Origin: a virus
Reading direction: 5' to 3' (one strand)
IMG/VR virus record: IMGVR_UViG_3300028176_000011
Span: 1-35,012 of that record
Length of the DNA: 35,012 nt
Under the pieces are notes generated by a model. The model worked only from the letters and a program-made list of their open reading frames with translations, was not told where the DNA came from and did not search any database. The stretch's first letter is position 1; each line of letters opens with the position of its first letter. Below, one piece after another: positions 21,691-28,866 of this stretch. The translations under genes were made by a program, and so were the position numbers.

Positions 21691-23433
21691 CTGCAATTGG
21701 CGTTCGCACAGCTTCCGATAGACCCTCTCCCCCGCCTCATACCGTTCCGGCGCATTCTGGTCCGCATAGGTCCGATCCAACGGCTTCCCCGTCCTGACCG
21801 GGTGCTCGTGTACAAACTGGATGTCTCGCGCCTCGATCACCGCCCCGCGCCGATAGGCGCAGTCAGTAAACCAGTTGTCTGAGAATACCCCCGTGAAATC
21901 CGGATGAAACAAGTAGCCGTCCCTTATCAGGTAATCTCGCGTGCAGATCGCCATGCACAACAGCCGGTCCCCTCGCACCCCATCGCTCACCGCCAGCACC
22001 TTCTGCTGCTTCACGTCCCCGAGCCGCTCCAGAATCAGCGAGTCCCACCTAGGCACCGGCACCCAGTCATCCGAAAGCTGCACGATCACCGGCGCCTCGG
22101 TTGCCCGGGCCCCCTCATTCCATGCCCGCACACACCCGCCCCCGGCCGGAACGACCATGTGGTGCATCCGTTTCAACGCCACGCTCTCCTGATCGTCAGC
22201 ATCCATCACAAATAGATGCTCAATCGCCGCCGGTCGCTCAGCCAGGTCGAGCCACACCTTCCGGCACATCGCCGCCTGCTGTGGCCGCCCCCGTGTCGCA
22301 TGTACCAGCGCTATCCGCGCCCCACCCGCTTTCTGCAGCATCATACGCCGCAGTGCCTCTGCCTCAGCCTCGTAACCGTTCACCCGCAGCACCTGGCTGT
22401 AAATCTCTTCCCCGAGCCACCCATAAACCGCCGCGCGGTCATTCCAGTCCGGCGATGCCGGCGGCAACGTGGCCACCATCTGCCGACCATAAGCCAGCGC
22501 CAGATCGCTCGCCCCGTAGTCCATCGAGTGGCACGCCAGCAACCCCAGCGCCTCCCGCCGCCGCGGGTCGGCCGCATAAGCCGCCTGCAGCATCGACTCC
22601 TTGGCCCTCGGATGCGTCGAAAGTTGCGCCAGATTCAACCACAGCTCGTAGCGCTCCGGCCGGCCCAGATCCGGAGCCCGCAACGCCCGCTCCGCCACCT
22701 TGATGCTACCGGTAATATCTCCCGACAGTGCCAGTTCTCCTTGAAGGTGATAAAGCAGGCCCGCCGATAAATCCTTTTCCGGTATGCTCTTGAGTATCCG
22801 CAGATTCCGCTCGCTGCTCCCCGACTTATTCAGGTGCGGCAGATGCGTCACCACTACCCGCTGATCCTCCATCCCATGCACCGGGTTCTCAGCAAACACA
22901 AAGCACTCATGCACCGGATAGCGCCACTTCCCGGACCCCCGCTTGATCATCCTCTCCCGCGGCACGCTCACCCCGCGCCCAAAAATGTTGTAAGGAAACA
23001 CATAGGCCAAATACTCCCCCTTCTCGGCATGACCCCGAATGAGTTCCACCGTGTTCGGAACTCGGATTTCGGATTTCGGATTTCCTTCGGTTTTCGGGTT
23101 TCGGTCTTCGGATTTATCATCCAGCACATCATCCGAATCGCACCAAAAACAGTAATCTCCTTCTGCCATCTCAAACGCCATATTCCGCGCCGCCGCAAAA
23201 TCGTCCACGTGTGGCCAGTCCAGGTGAAACGCCTTGTTAGGGTAGTGCGCCACCTTCAAGCGGATGTCCCGCGCCAGACAAAATCCCTGCGCCAATTCCA
23301 TCGTCCGGTCCGGCGTCTGACTCCCGATCGCCCGCACCACGCAGATTTCATCCGCAATCGGCGCAAAGCTCGCGAGGCACCGCAGGATATATTCCTCCAC
23401 ATTCCCCACGATCATGCACAGCGAGATCTTCAT
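21679..23433 (-). CDS. Double glycosyltransferase (two GT2-like domains, helical middle)
   Basis: This 584-residue protein has three parts. Residues 1-240 are a GT2 domain like bacterial SunS/WaaE-type enzymes (MKISLCMIVGNVEEYILRCL; D-x-D region WCDSDDVLDD at 98-106). Its VVD strand is changed to V-V-R-A-I-G-S-Q-T. Residues ~215-370 are TPR-like helices (AERALRAPDLGRPERYELWL). Residues 372-584 form a second glycosyltransferase-like domain (ARIALVHATRGRP, FVMDADDQESV, VQLSDDWVPVPRWDSL, FSDNWFTDCAYRRGA). A CGAAATCC microrepeat adds about 20 residues after the first DxD. It would transfer sugars, perhaps on host surface glycan or on a virion protein. It lies behind the coat-gene terminator. Confidence 0.86.
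   Translation of the reverse strand: MKISLCMIVGNVEEYILRCLASFAPIADEICVVRAIGSQTPDRTMELAQGFCLARDIRLKVAHYPNKAFHLDWPHVDDFAAARNMAFEMAEGDYCFWCDSDDVLDDKSEDRNPKTEGNPKSEIRVPNTVELIRGHAEKGEYLAYVFPYNIFGRGVSVPRERMIKRGSGKWRYPVHECFVFAENPVHGMEDQRVVVTHLPHLNKSGSSERNLRILKSIPEKDLSAGLLYHLQGELALSGDITGSIKVAERALRAPDLGRPERYELWLNLAQLSTHPRAKESMLQAAYAADPRRREALGLLACHSMDYGASDLALAYGRQMVATLPPASPDWNDRAAVYGWLGEEIYSQVLRVNGYEAEAEALRRMMLQKAGGARIALVHATRGRPQQAAMCRKVWLDLAERPAAIEHLFVMDADDQESVALKRMHHMVVPAGGGCVRAWNEGARATEAPVIVQLSDDWVPVPRWDSLILERLGDVKQQKVLAVSDGVRGDRLLCMAICTRDYLIRDGYLFHPDFTGVFSDNWFTDCAYRRGAVIEARDIQFVHEHPVRTGKPLDRTYADQNAPERYEAGERVYRKLCERQLQSET
23055..23116 (-). repeat. CGAAATCC microrepeat, in-frame in the double glycosyltransferase
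   Basis: About seven degenerate octamers encode KSEDRNPKTEGNPKSEIRVP directly after the WCDSDDVLDD motif. Same family as 151-176 and 31041-31082. Confidence 0.85.
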
Positions 23434-23442
23434 AATGTAGCT

Positions 23443-23471
23443 CGTAGCAGCCGACGTCAGTCGGCTCTAAC
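23443..23471. repeat. REP-like hairpin element, copy 1
   Basis: The plus strand reads cgtagcagccgac-gtca-gtcggctctaac, with stem GCCGAC/GTCGGC. It lies between the coat-gene terminator and the start of the double glycosyltransferase. Four more copies are at 27898, 27969, 29978 and 30043. Confidence 0.85.
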
Positions 23472-23509
23472 AAAAAAGAACGGCCGCTGCAGATTGGGTG
23501 CAGCGACCG
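23472..23509 (-). terminator. Intrinsic terminator after the coat protein gene
   Basis: On the minus strand an 11-bp GC-rich stem (23499-23509 with 23481-23491, one G-U pair) and a seven-base loop are followed by TTCTTTTTTG. This is a standard Rho-independent terminator. It separates the coat gene from the glycosyltransferase pair, so expression of the downstream genes needs read-through or its own promoter. Confidence 0.85.
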
Positions 23510-23529
23510 CTCAGACCGTACGGTTAAAT

Positions 23530-23560
23530 AGGAAGGCCGCGTCCAATCGCCGCGGCCTAT
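23530..23560 (-). terminator. Second hairpin after the coat gene
   Basis: GGCCGCG (23535-23541) pairs with CGCGGCC (23551-23557) around nine bases. The outer ATAGG/CCTAT can also pair with a bulge. It precedes the strong terminator by 20 bases on the minus strand. It may protect the coat message from 3' decay or add to termination. Confidence 0.5.
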
Positions 23561-23578
23561 TGGGGGTAAGGTAGAAAA

Positions 23579-24466
23579 TCAATCCAAGCGCTTGAGCACC
23601 ACGCCCGCATACGTCAGCCCCACGGCATAGCCGTAGTTGGCCTCCAGGTTCAGGTAACGCGCCCCGGTGTTGTTGTCGTAGTGATCGCGCAGCCCCATCA
23701 CCAGGCCCGTAGTCGGGTCACTGATTGGCCGGGCGTCCCGATACGTGTTGCCGTCCTGCGGCTGCAGATAACGCATCGCGATCGCGATGGCCGCCGCATG
23801 AGCCGCAAAGCCCATCACGCTCGCCCCGGTGAACATGCTGTTCACCTCGAACAAATCGAAGCCCAGCGCCCGGGGCACCTGGCCCTCGCGGATCGCCGTC
23901 GCCGACGCCATCATGTGCGCCTGCACGAAATTGGTCACCCCGAGCAGCGCGTCATACGGCACGCAGTCCAGGATCAGCGCCCGCGGCTCGCTCGGCACAT
24001 TGCTCTGGTTGAGCGCCAGCCGGCATACCCGCATCTGCCGCACGTCCATGACGCCGCTGCTGACGGCTGTCGCCAAAGAGAAATTGGCCGCGGCCGTAAT
24101 GACCAGCGAGAAAACGTCCTGAAGCACCGCAATGGCCAGCGCGGCTCCCTGTTGGCGCGCGAAACTAATCAGCGAAGCCTCGGAACTGTTCGCGGCATCC
24201 AGATCGTTCTGGCCGATCGGCACGTGCTTATGCCGGTTGATCGTCACGGTCACGACCGACTTGGTGCCCGCGCAAATCGCGTAGCTGCCGCCGAAGGTCG
24301 TCGCCGTCAGCGCCGCAATCAGCGGCACCAGCACCAAATCGCCCTTCTGCACCGGGTCCGGTGAGAAATTCGTTGAGAAAGCGCTAAAAGGCAGCAGCTT
24401 AGCCACAAACGCTTCGAGGGCGGACTGCGCGAAGATTTCGTTATTTAGATTCGAGTATGAGCCCAT
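23579..24466 (-). CDS. Major capsid (coat) protein, 295 residues
   Basis: Assigned by position after portal, protease and scaffold, and by composition: a mid-size protein, rich in Ala/Val/Thr and without enzyme motifs (KGDLVLVPLIAALTATTFGG, VPIGQNDLDAANSSEASLIS, MGFAAHAAAIAIAMRYL). The late part Y-L-N-L-E-A-N-Y-G-Y-A-V-G looks like the core of HK97-fold coat proteins. It has no signal peptide. The gene is followed by two hairpins, one a strong terminator, as expected for a highly expressed message. No long N-terminal delta domain is present, in line with a separate scaffold gene. Confidence 0.78.
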   Translation of the reverse strand: MGSYSNLNNEIFAQSALEAFVAKLLPFSAFSTNFSPDPVQKGDLVLVPLIAALTATTFGGSYAICAGTKSVVTVTINRHKHVPIGQNDLDAANSSEASLISFARQQGAALAIAVLQDVFSLVITAAANFSLATAVSSGVMDVRQMRVCRLALNQSNVPSEPRALILDCVPYDALLGVTNFVQAHMMASATAIREGQVPRALGFDLFEVNSMFTGASVMGFAAHAAAIAIAMRYLQPQDGNTYRDARPISDPTTGLVMGLRDHYDNNTGARYLNLEANYGYAVGLTYAGVVLKRLD

Positions 24467-24509
24467 ATTTAAAAGTAGGTTCTAGTTGATTGATTTCTGC
24501 GTTTGACTG

Positions 24510-25019
24510 TCAGTTCCGTTCCGCCCGGGAGGCCGCGAGAATCGCTTCCTTGTGTTTCCGGAAGAAAACCGTTCGCGCCGACGGATCCTGGATCGCCTTC
24601 ATCTGGTTGGTGAGGTCCTCGGCAGCACCGACCGAAACTCCGCCCGCCGGTGTGCCCGCCGGAGTGGTGGCAATCGGCGGCTGTCCCTGCGCCCCGGTGA
24701 TCTCTGCCGCCCTGTGGCTCGCGAGCTTCGCCGTCTCCGCCGTCGGATTGGCCAGCCGTTCCTTCGCCGTCGCCAGTTCGGTTGCTTGCGCAGCCATCTT
24801 GGTGGTTAGGGTGGCGACCTGCTGCTCTGCTTTCAGCTTTTCAGCTTTCAGCTTTTCAGCGTCTGCCAGGAGTCCTTCCGCATGTGCGGTCACTTCGGTG
24901 GAATTGGATTCAAGCGCCGTCTTGGCCTCGTCTCGTTCCGCCGTGAGTTTGAGGACATCCTCATTCAGGCGATCCACTTCCGCGTTCGCCTTCCCGATAT
25001 TCAGAAATTTCCAGGCCAT
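24510..25019 (-). CDS. Putative scaffold protein, 169 residues
   Basis: The N-terminal two-thirds is a long coiled coil (ANAEVDRLNEDVLKLTAERD, KLKAEQQVATLTTKMAAQAT), followed by a Gly/Pro linker. The C-terminal helix (ARTVFFRKHKEAILAASRAE) is basic, as coat-binding ends of scaffolds are. It lies between protease and coat genes, the usual scaffold place. The start is ATG 25019 or GTG 25028; AAGGTGG suits either. Part of the coiled coil (EKLKAEKLKAEQQ) is translated from a GCTGAAAA microrepeat at 24831-24860. Confidence 0.7.
   Translation of the reverse strand: MAWKFLNIGKANAEVDRLNEDVLKLTAERDEAKTALESNSTEVTAHAEGLLADAEKLKAEKLKAEQQVATLTTKMAAQATELATAKERLANPTAETAKLASHRAAEITGAQGQPPIATTPAGTPAGGVSVGAAEDLTNQMKAIQDPSARTVFFRKHKEAILAASRAERN
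24831..24860 (-). repeat. GCTGAAAA microrepeat inside scaffold gene
   Basis: About four units of gcttttcag (plus strand) are read as the coiled-coil segment A-E-K-L-K-A-E-K-L-K. The repeat phase fits the helix, so it may have become part of the function. Confidence 0.75.
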
Positions 25020-25050
25020 TATGCCCACGCCACCTTGTCAACGTCTCCCC

Positions 25051-25083
25051 ATTGGCTCTTGGCGATTGGCGATTGGCTATTTT
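25051..25083 (-). repeat. GCCAATC microrepeat spacer
   Basis: Three tandem units of ggcgattggc-type sequence lie between the protease stop (25083-25085) and the scaffold ribosome site. The second copy (31001-31028) is inside TerL. Confidence 0.75.
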
Positions 25084-25892
25084 CAGGCCAGCAACTCTTC
25101 CAGCCCCTCGACCACCCCGTCGCAGAGCCCGCAAGCCGCCGCCTCCGCCCCGTCGAAAATCTGTCCCTGCATGAATTCATCGGCCACCAGGCGCCGCAGA
25201 TTCACCGCTTCCTTGAACTGCCCAAAGATCTTATCCACCTGCCTCTGGATCATGCCCTTCTCTTCCTTGGTCAGTGGCTTCCAGTAGGCGCCCATCGTCT
25301 TGTACTTCCCGGCCGAGATCTCCTGCACACTCACCCCTTCCCGGTCCATCTGCCGGCTCTGCTCCAAAAATGCGCACCACACCCCAATCGACCCTACCAC
25401 CGAAGACTCAGTCGCGTAAAACCTCTGGCACTGAGTCGCCAGCCATAACGCCCCGCTACAGCACTCGCTATCGGTGAACCCGATGGTCTCCTTCGACACG
25501 ATCCCCGCGATCTTCCGGCCCAGCTCAGGAATCCCGGTCACCGCGCCACCAGGTGAATTGAAATCAAACACCAGCCGCCTCACGTTCGAGTCCGCCAGCG
25601 CCTCATCAATCATCCGCGCCACCTCATCACACCCGCACCCGCATGTGGACATCGGTATATCGCTCGCGTGTCCCACCAGCACCCCATGCACCGGAATGAT
25701 CACATCGCTCCCGCCCGTGTCCCACCCCTCGGGCTGATCCTGGCCGGGCTCCTGACTATCGTCCGGCAAATTGTCCGGCAACCCTTGCGCCATGCGGCTC
25801 TCCAGGATTCTGGCCATCGCCGCATGGCGCGCGTGCGTAATGATCAGCGGCTCGTAAAACAGCTTGGCAATAACGTTTGGATAACTCTTCAT
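25083..25892 (-). CDS. S49 (SppA/ClpP-fold) head maturation protease
   Basis: A prohead serine protease of the lambda gpC type, 269 residues. The ATG at 25892 with AAGGG four bases upstream is chosen. A longer frame to 25970 would translate a microrepeat. Motifs: PVHGVLVG, oxyanion FDFNSPGGAVTGIPELGR, nucleophile Ser147 in SECCSGALWLA, then SSVVGSIGVWCAFLEQS and the base Lys198 in AGKYKTMGAYWKPLT. Inactive tail parts E-F-M-Q-G-Q-I-F-D-G-A-E-A-A-A-C-G-L-C-D complete the family fold. It would cut scaffold and portal during capsid maturation. It lies just after the portal gene. Confidence 0.9.
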   Translation of the reverse strand: MKSYPNVIAKLFYEPLIITHARHAAMARILESRMAQGLPDNLPDDSQEPGQDQPEGWDTGGSDVIIPVHGVLVGHASDIPMSTCGCGCDEVARMIDEALADSNVRRLVFDFNSPGGAVTGIPELGRKIAGIVSKETIGFTDSECCSGALWLATQCQRFYATESSVVGSIGVWCAFLEQSRQMDREGVSVQEISAGKYKTMGAYWKPLTKEEKGMIQRQVDKIFGQFKEAVNLRRLVADEFMQGQIFDGAEAAACGLCDGVVEGLEELLA

Positions 25893-25904
25893 GCAGCCCT
25901 TAGG

Positions 25905-25940
25905 ATTTCGGCCTTCTGCTTTCCCAATTTCTGCTTTGTC
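25905..25940 (-). repeat. GCAGAAA/CGAAATCC mixed microrepeat spacer
   Basis: On the minus strand GAAGACAAAGCAGAAATTGG, GAAAGCAGAAGG and CCGAAATCC lie between the portal stop (25942) and the protease ATG, next to the AAGGG ribosome site. Confidence 0.65.
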
Positions 25941-25941
25941 T

Positions 25942-27558
25942 TCACGCCGTCCCTCCCTGGTCCACCGCACCAGCCCCCGGCTGGGCCCCCCCCGCGTCTC
26001 CCGTACTGCTCAGGCTCGTGGACGACGTGCTCGGCGGCCGCAGCACCATCAGCGCCTCCTGGATCGTGATCCCATGCTTCTTCGCCAGCGTCCCCGCCCG
26101 CGTCAGATCCGAGTCCGCCTCGGCCTCCCGTTGATCGTCCACGTCCTCCAGATACAGCCCCCGCCGCGCGCACGACAACTTGCGCGTCCCGATCCCGTGC
26201 CCGATCTCCTGAATGTCCACGTCCGAGTCATACTTCTTGTCGGCCGTCACGTCCCCGGGCCCCTGGTAATCCCACGAGTACCACTCATCATCCCACGGCA
26301 GCAGCCCCAGCTTCATAAACTTGGCCACCGCATACCCGTCCACCCGCAAGCAGCTCTTCCTCACCAGCCGGCGCCGCTTCCCGAGCACCGAGTTGATCTT
26401 CTCCACGACCACGCGCATCGAGGCGCCCCCGACGGCTCCCGGATCCAAAGAGAAAAACATGTCCCACTCGGTCCCTCGAAACGCATCCCGCAACGTGGTC
26501 TTCAAGAAGTTCTGGCTGCCCGCCCCTGGCCGGTCATAACCAAACGCCTCCAGCTTCGACCCCGTCTTAGCCTTCAGGTATTGGATTGTCCCGCCATAGA
26601 GCCGTTGCACATCGAGGTCCGTCTTCTTCCCATCCGCGTCGAACGTAGCCGCCTGCCGAATCACGCTCTTGGCCGAATCCTCGTCTCCCGTCTCATTGGT
26701 CTCCACCAGGGTGCGCGTCGAGAACACCTTCTGCGCCAGCATCTCGAACCGCTTCCACTCCCCAGTGTCCTGCCAATCGAAGGCGCTCGATGCCAGCAAC
26801 GAAAACCCGCGCACCTGGCCCATCGCAATCGGGCAAAACGCCGGAAACAAGTTCCGCGCCGGGATGTCCTGGTATTGGTCGGGCATTTCCCCGTCCACCC
26901 GGTAAGCGATCGCCCGCGACAAATCGTCCACGATCACCCCGTCAATAATCCTCGCCTCGAACTCGATGGCACCCTCGCCCACCGGATACGGCCGTGCATC
27001 ATCAATCAGCACCCCATCAATGCTCAAGCTGGCCCCCGCATACCGCACCGTCACGGTCGCCTCGTAGCTCGGGAACTTCCCTACGCGATGCGCCGGGATG
27101 GTTTGGATCAGCGGATACCCGTCCGGGGTCTCAGTCAGCAGCGTGAAGAATTCCCCCTCGACCAGCGGCGCGACGACCAACGCCTGCAGGTAGGAATCGT
27201 AATCGTACGGCCAGCCGGCCACGTCCATGATCTTGTGCCAGTCTCCCAGCATCCGTTCCGCCTGCTGCCCCCAGGCCTTGTTCCGGCCCGTGTACTGGGG
27301 AATGAACGTCGAAACCGCCAGATTTGCCTGCTCCAGCACCATCCCCATCAGCGCCGGGAAACGCCAAAAGATCGTCTTCCCCAACGACATCAGCGTGCGC
27401 CTGCCCAGGGACGACACGACCCGATGAATATCGTAATCCACCGGGTCCACATAACCCCGGTCCGAGGTCTGGGTGGCAGCCTCGATCAGCGTGTTTGCCG
27501 ACCCGTAACCCAGGGACAGCCCGCGCCGATCAATGATCTTGTAAGGAGGAGTTGCCAT
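25942..27558 (-). CDS. Portal protein (lambda gpB family), 538 residues
   Basis: The dodecameric ring at the head vertex through which DNA passes. Family features: R-R-G-L-S-L-G-Y-G-S-A near the N-terminus, TLIEAATQTSDRGYVDPVDY, the R-x-L-M-S-L-G-K segment, then D-W-H-K-I-M-D-V-A-G-W-P-Y-D-Y and V-V-A-P-L-V-E-G-E-F-F-T-L-L, and I-P-A-H-R-V-G. Length is as for lambda gpB. The ATG has AAAGGG nine bases upstream and follows the connector gene by three bases. The C-terminal 40 residues are Ser/Gly-rich and disordered. Confidence 0.93.
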   Translation of the reverse strand: MATPPYKIIDRRGLSLGYGSANTLIEAATQTSDRGYVDPVDYDIHRVVSSLGRRTLMSLGKTIFWRFPALMGMVLEQANLAVSTFIPQYTGRNKAWGQQAERMLGDWHKIMDVAGWPYDYDSYLQALVVAPLVEGEFFTLLTETPDGYPLIQTIPAHRVGKFPSYEATVTVRYAGASLSIDGVLIDDARPYPVGEGAIEFEARIIDGVIVDDLSRAIAYRVDGEMPDQYQDIPARNLFPAFCPIAMGQVRGFSLLASSAFDWQDTGEWKRFEMLAQKVFSTRTLVETNETGDEDSAKSVIRQAATFDADGKKTDLDVQRLYGGTIQYLKAKTGSKLEAFGYDRPGAGSQNFLKTTLRDAFRGTEWDMFFSLDPGAVGGASMRVVVEKINSVLGKRRRLVRKSCLRVDGYAVAKFMKLGLLPWDDEWYSWDYQGPGDVTADKKYDSDVDIQEIGHGIGTRKLSCARRGLYLEDVDDQREAEADSDLTRAGTLAKKHGITIQEALMVLRPPSTSSTSLSSTGDAGGAQPGAGAVDQGGTA

Positions 27559-27561
27559 AGC

Positions 27562-27843
27562 TCACACCCTTTGAGGCCGGGACATGATGTCCGAGAAGCA
27601 CGCCCTGGTGCTCGTGACGGCCGTCACCTGGTCAATCGGGTAAGTGGTCGGGTCCAGCAGGTTGAGCGCCTTCAGGAGCTGCTTGATCCGTGCCTGCGCT
27701 GAAAGCTCCACCTCGCTCCCGCTCCTCGCCTCGCCCGCCTGAGCCATGACGGTAGCCTTCCCGGCCGCCAGGTCTTCCTGCGCGGCAACCAGTTCCTCTT
27801 CCAGCTCCTGCTGATTCCACCCGACGAAATAGTTGATCGCCAT
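27562..27843 (-). CDS. Putative head-tail connector (gpW-like), 93 residues
   Basis: A helix-rich acidic protein that precedes the portal gene by three bases, where lambda encodes gpW. N-terminal helix FVGWNQQELEEELVAAQEDL, a turn with A-G-K-A-T-V-M-A, then helix SAQARIKQLLKALNLLDPTT. The two-helix-plus-beta-turn order is like gpW (68 residues), with a 25-residue C-terminal extension. The assignment rests on order and pattern, not on a clear signature. Confidence 0.55.
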   Translation of the reverse strand: MAINYFVGWNQQELEEELVAAQEDLAAGKATVMAQAGEARSGSEVELSAQARIKQLLKALNLLDPTTYPIDQVTAVTSTRACFSDIMSRPQRV

Positions 27844-27897
27844 TACCCCCCCCCAGTGGTCAACCCCTTATTCCCTCCTTCCCCTCGTTCCTTCCAT

Positions 27898-27926
27898 CGT
27901 AGCAGCCGACGGCAGTCGGCTCTAAC
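27898..27926. repeat. REP-like hairpin element, copy 2
   Basis: cgtagcagccgac-ggca-gtcggctctaac, in the same orientation as the others. It lies in the non-coding region before the connector gene. Confidence 0.85.
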
Positions 27927-27968
27927 TTCCTAAATAGGCGGGTTCTGGTTTAATCCGCCCAATTACCT

Positions 27969-27997
27969 CGTAGCAGCCGACGGCAGTCGGCTCTAAC
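27969..27997. repeat. REP-like hairpin element, copy 3
   Basis: Identical to copy 2 over 29 bases, 71 bases away. The two copies flank a short AT-richer stretch. Confidence 0.85.
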
Positions 27998-28012
27998 TTC
28001 CTGGACTAGCTA

Positions 28013-28104
28013 GGGCGGCGTGCTCCTTCGTATCCTGCGAGTCCTCACGGAACTCACCATCTGCCTGCGCAGAGCCTAAGGTTTTGAAATAGGCCACGCC
28101 GCCC
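28013..28104. repeat. Ten-bp inverted repeats enclosing 72 bases
   Basis: GGGCGGCGTG at 28013-28022 is the reverse complement of 28095-28104. The enclosed DNA has no frame of note. It could be a small non-autonomous element or an RNA structure. No target-site duplication is evident. Confidence 0.45.
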
Positions 28105-28114
28105 CAAAATTCAG

Positions 28115-28150
28115 CATTTCTGCTTTCTGCATTCTGCTTTCCGATTTCTC
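28115..28150 (-). repeat. GCAGAAA microrepeat
   Basis: On the minus strand GAAATCGGAAAGCAGAATGC and AGAAAGCAGAAATGC. Third copy of the family also seen at 7384 and 25905. Confidence 0.7.
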
Positions 28151-28217
28151 CCCCTACCCTGCCATTGACTCCTCGCTCCATTCAGGGCCGCAAGGCCTGG
28201 TTGTTCTGTTGGGCGCG

Positions 28218-28245
28218 CGGCGCCGGTCCACTTTTCCCGGCGCCG
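28218..28245 (-). terminator. GC-rich hairpin 16 bases after the Gam-like gene
   Basis: CGGCGCCGG (28218-28226) and CCGGCGCCG (28237-28245) pair perfectly around ten bases. No T-run follows on the minus strand, so this may be a Rho-type pause site or an RNA-stabilising hairpin rather than an intrinsic terminator. Confidence 0.4.
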
Positions 28246-28260
28246 CCCTTTCCCTTTCCC

Positions 28261-28824
28261 CTACACCTTCACAACCTGCCGGCTCTCCACCGCCGTCAGA
28301 TCCGGCTCGATATAAAACGACTCTTCCTGCGTGATCTTCAGCCCGCGCCGCTTCAACAAGTTCGCGACCCGCTCCTCGTTTTTCACCTTCCGGCACATCG
28401 CCAGAATCCCTTCCTTATCCACCTCCTCCTTCGTTCGGATAAACGCGCGGCCCCAGCCGGAAGCCCGGAACAGCGCCAGGCATTTGTCCCAGTTGAACGC
28501 CCGCGAGAACAACGCGACCTTGGGCGTCCCGCTGCGGAATCCCATCGTGCCGCTCGTCAGCCGCAAGGACTTGCAATCCTTCGGAAATATATCCGGCGTC
28601 GCTTCCGCCCACGCCCGTAGCGCATCCGTCCGTTCCTTCAGGACCTCCGCGCATTCCGCCAGCTCCGCCTCGAATTTGTCATTGATCCCCAGGATCATCC
28701 CGTCCCGCTCAGCCGACAGCGTCCGTTGTTCATTCGCCGCGAGCGCCAGCTCGGTCATAGTCGCCTCCGCTTCCTCGCGCGACTTGATCATCGGCAGCGC
28801 CACTTTGATTCTCATTGGTTTCAT
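28261..28824 (-). CDS. gam: Mu Gam-like host-nuclease inhibitor, DNA-end-binding protein
   Basis: This 187-residue protein binds double-strand ends and shields linear phage DNA from host exonucleases, as Mu Gam does (a relative of Ku). Residues ~8-60 form the long helix pair (MTELALAANEQRTLSAERDG, INDKFEAELAECAEVLKERT). The central beta region has GTMGFRSGTPKVALFSRAFN, and the C-terminal part contains R-G-L-K-I-T-Q-E-E-S-F-Y-I-E-P. Length matches the family (~175). AAGGG, from the GTGAAAC microrepeat, lies five bases before the ATG. It is placed between regulators and head genes. Confidence 0.87.
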   Translation of the reverse strand: MKPMRIKVALPMIKSREEAEATMTELALAANEQRTLSAERDGMILGINDKFEAELAECAEVLKERTDALRAWAEATPDIFPKDCKSLRLTSGTMGFRSGTPKVALFSRAFNWDKCLALFRASGWGRAFIRTKEEVDKEGILAMCRKVKNEERVANLLKRRGLKITQEESFYIEPDLTAVESRQVVKV

Positions 28825-28831
28825 CGTTTCC

Positions 28832-28866
28832 CTTCACGTTTCACGTTTCACGTTTCACGCCTCACG
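28832..28866 (-). repeat. GTGAAAC microrepeat supplying stop and ribosome site
   Basis: On the minus strand four GTGAAAC-type units end in GTGAAGGG. The TGA at 28848-28850 ends the LmbU-like gene. AAGGG serves the Gam-like gene. Confidence 0.85.

Larger units (their letters stand above)
27844..28260. other. 417-base non-coding region with two REP-like elements and hairpins
   Basis: No convincing gene is seen. It holds two REP-like copies (27898-27926, 27969-27997) and a GCAGAAA microrepeat (28115-28150). It also holds an inverted pair GGGCGGCGTG/CACGCCGCCC (28013-28022 and 28095-28104) enclosing 72 bases, and a nine-bp hairpin at 28218-28245. A short frame (27993-28181) exists but is made partly of microrepeat. 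The region separates the regulator/Gam group from the head genes and may hold a late promoter, though no clear -35/-10 pair stands out. Confidence 0.6.

Noticed and set aside
25891-27702. 603-codon plus-strand open frame
   Set aside because: It is antisense to the portal and protease genes, is Arg/Pro/His-rich without domains, and has no ribosome site. High GC keeps antisense frames open here.
27993-28181. 62-codon minus-strand frame in the non-coding region
   Set aside because: Much of it is translated GCAGAAA microrepeat (KQNAESRNAEF), and it ends near a REP element. No sign of selection as a protein.
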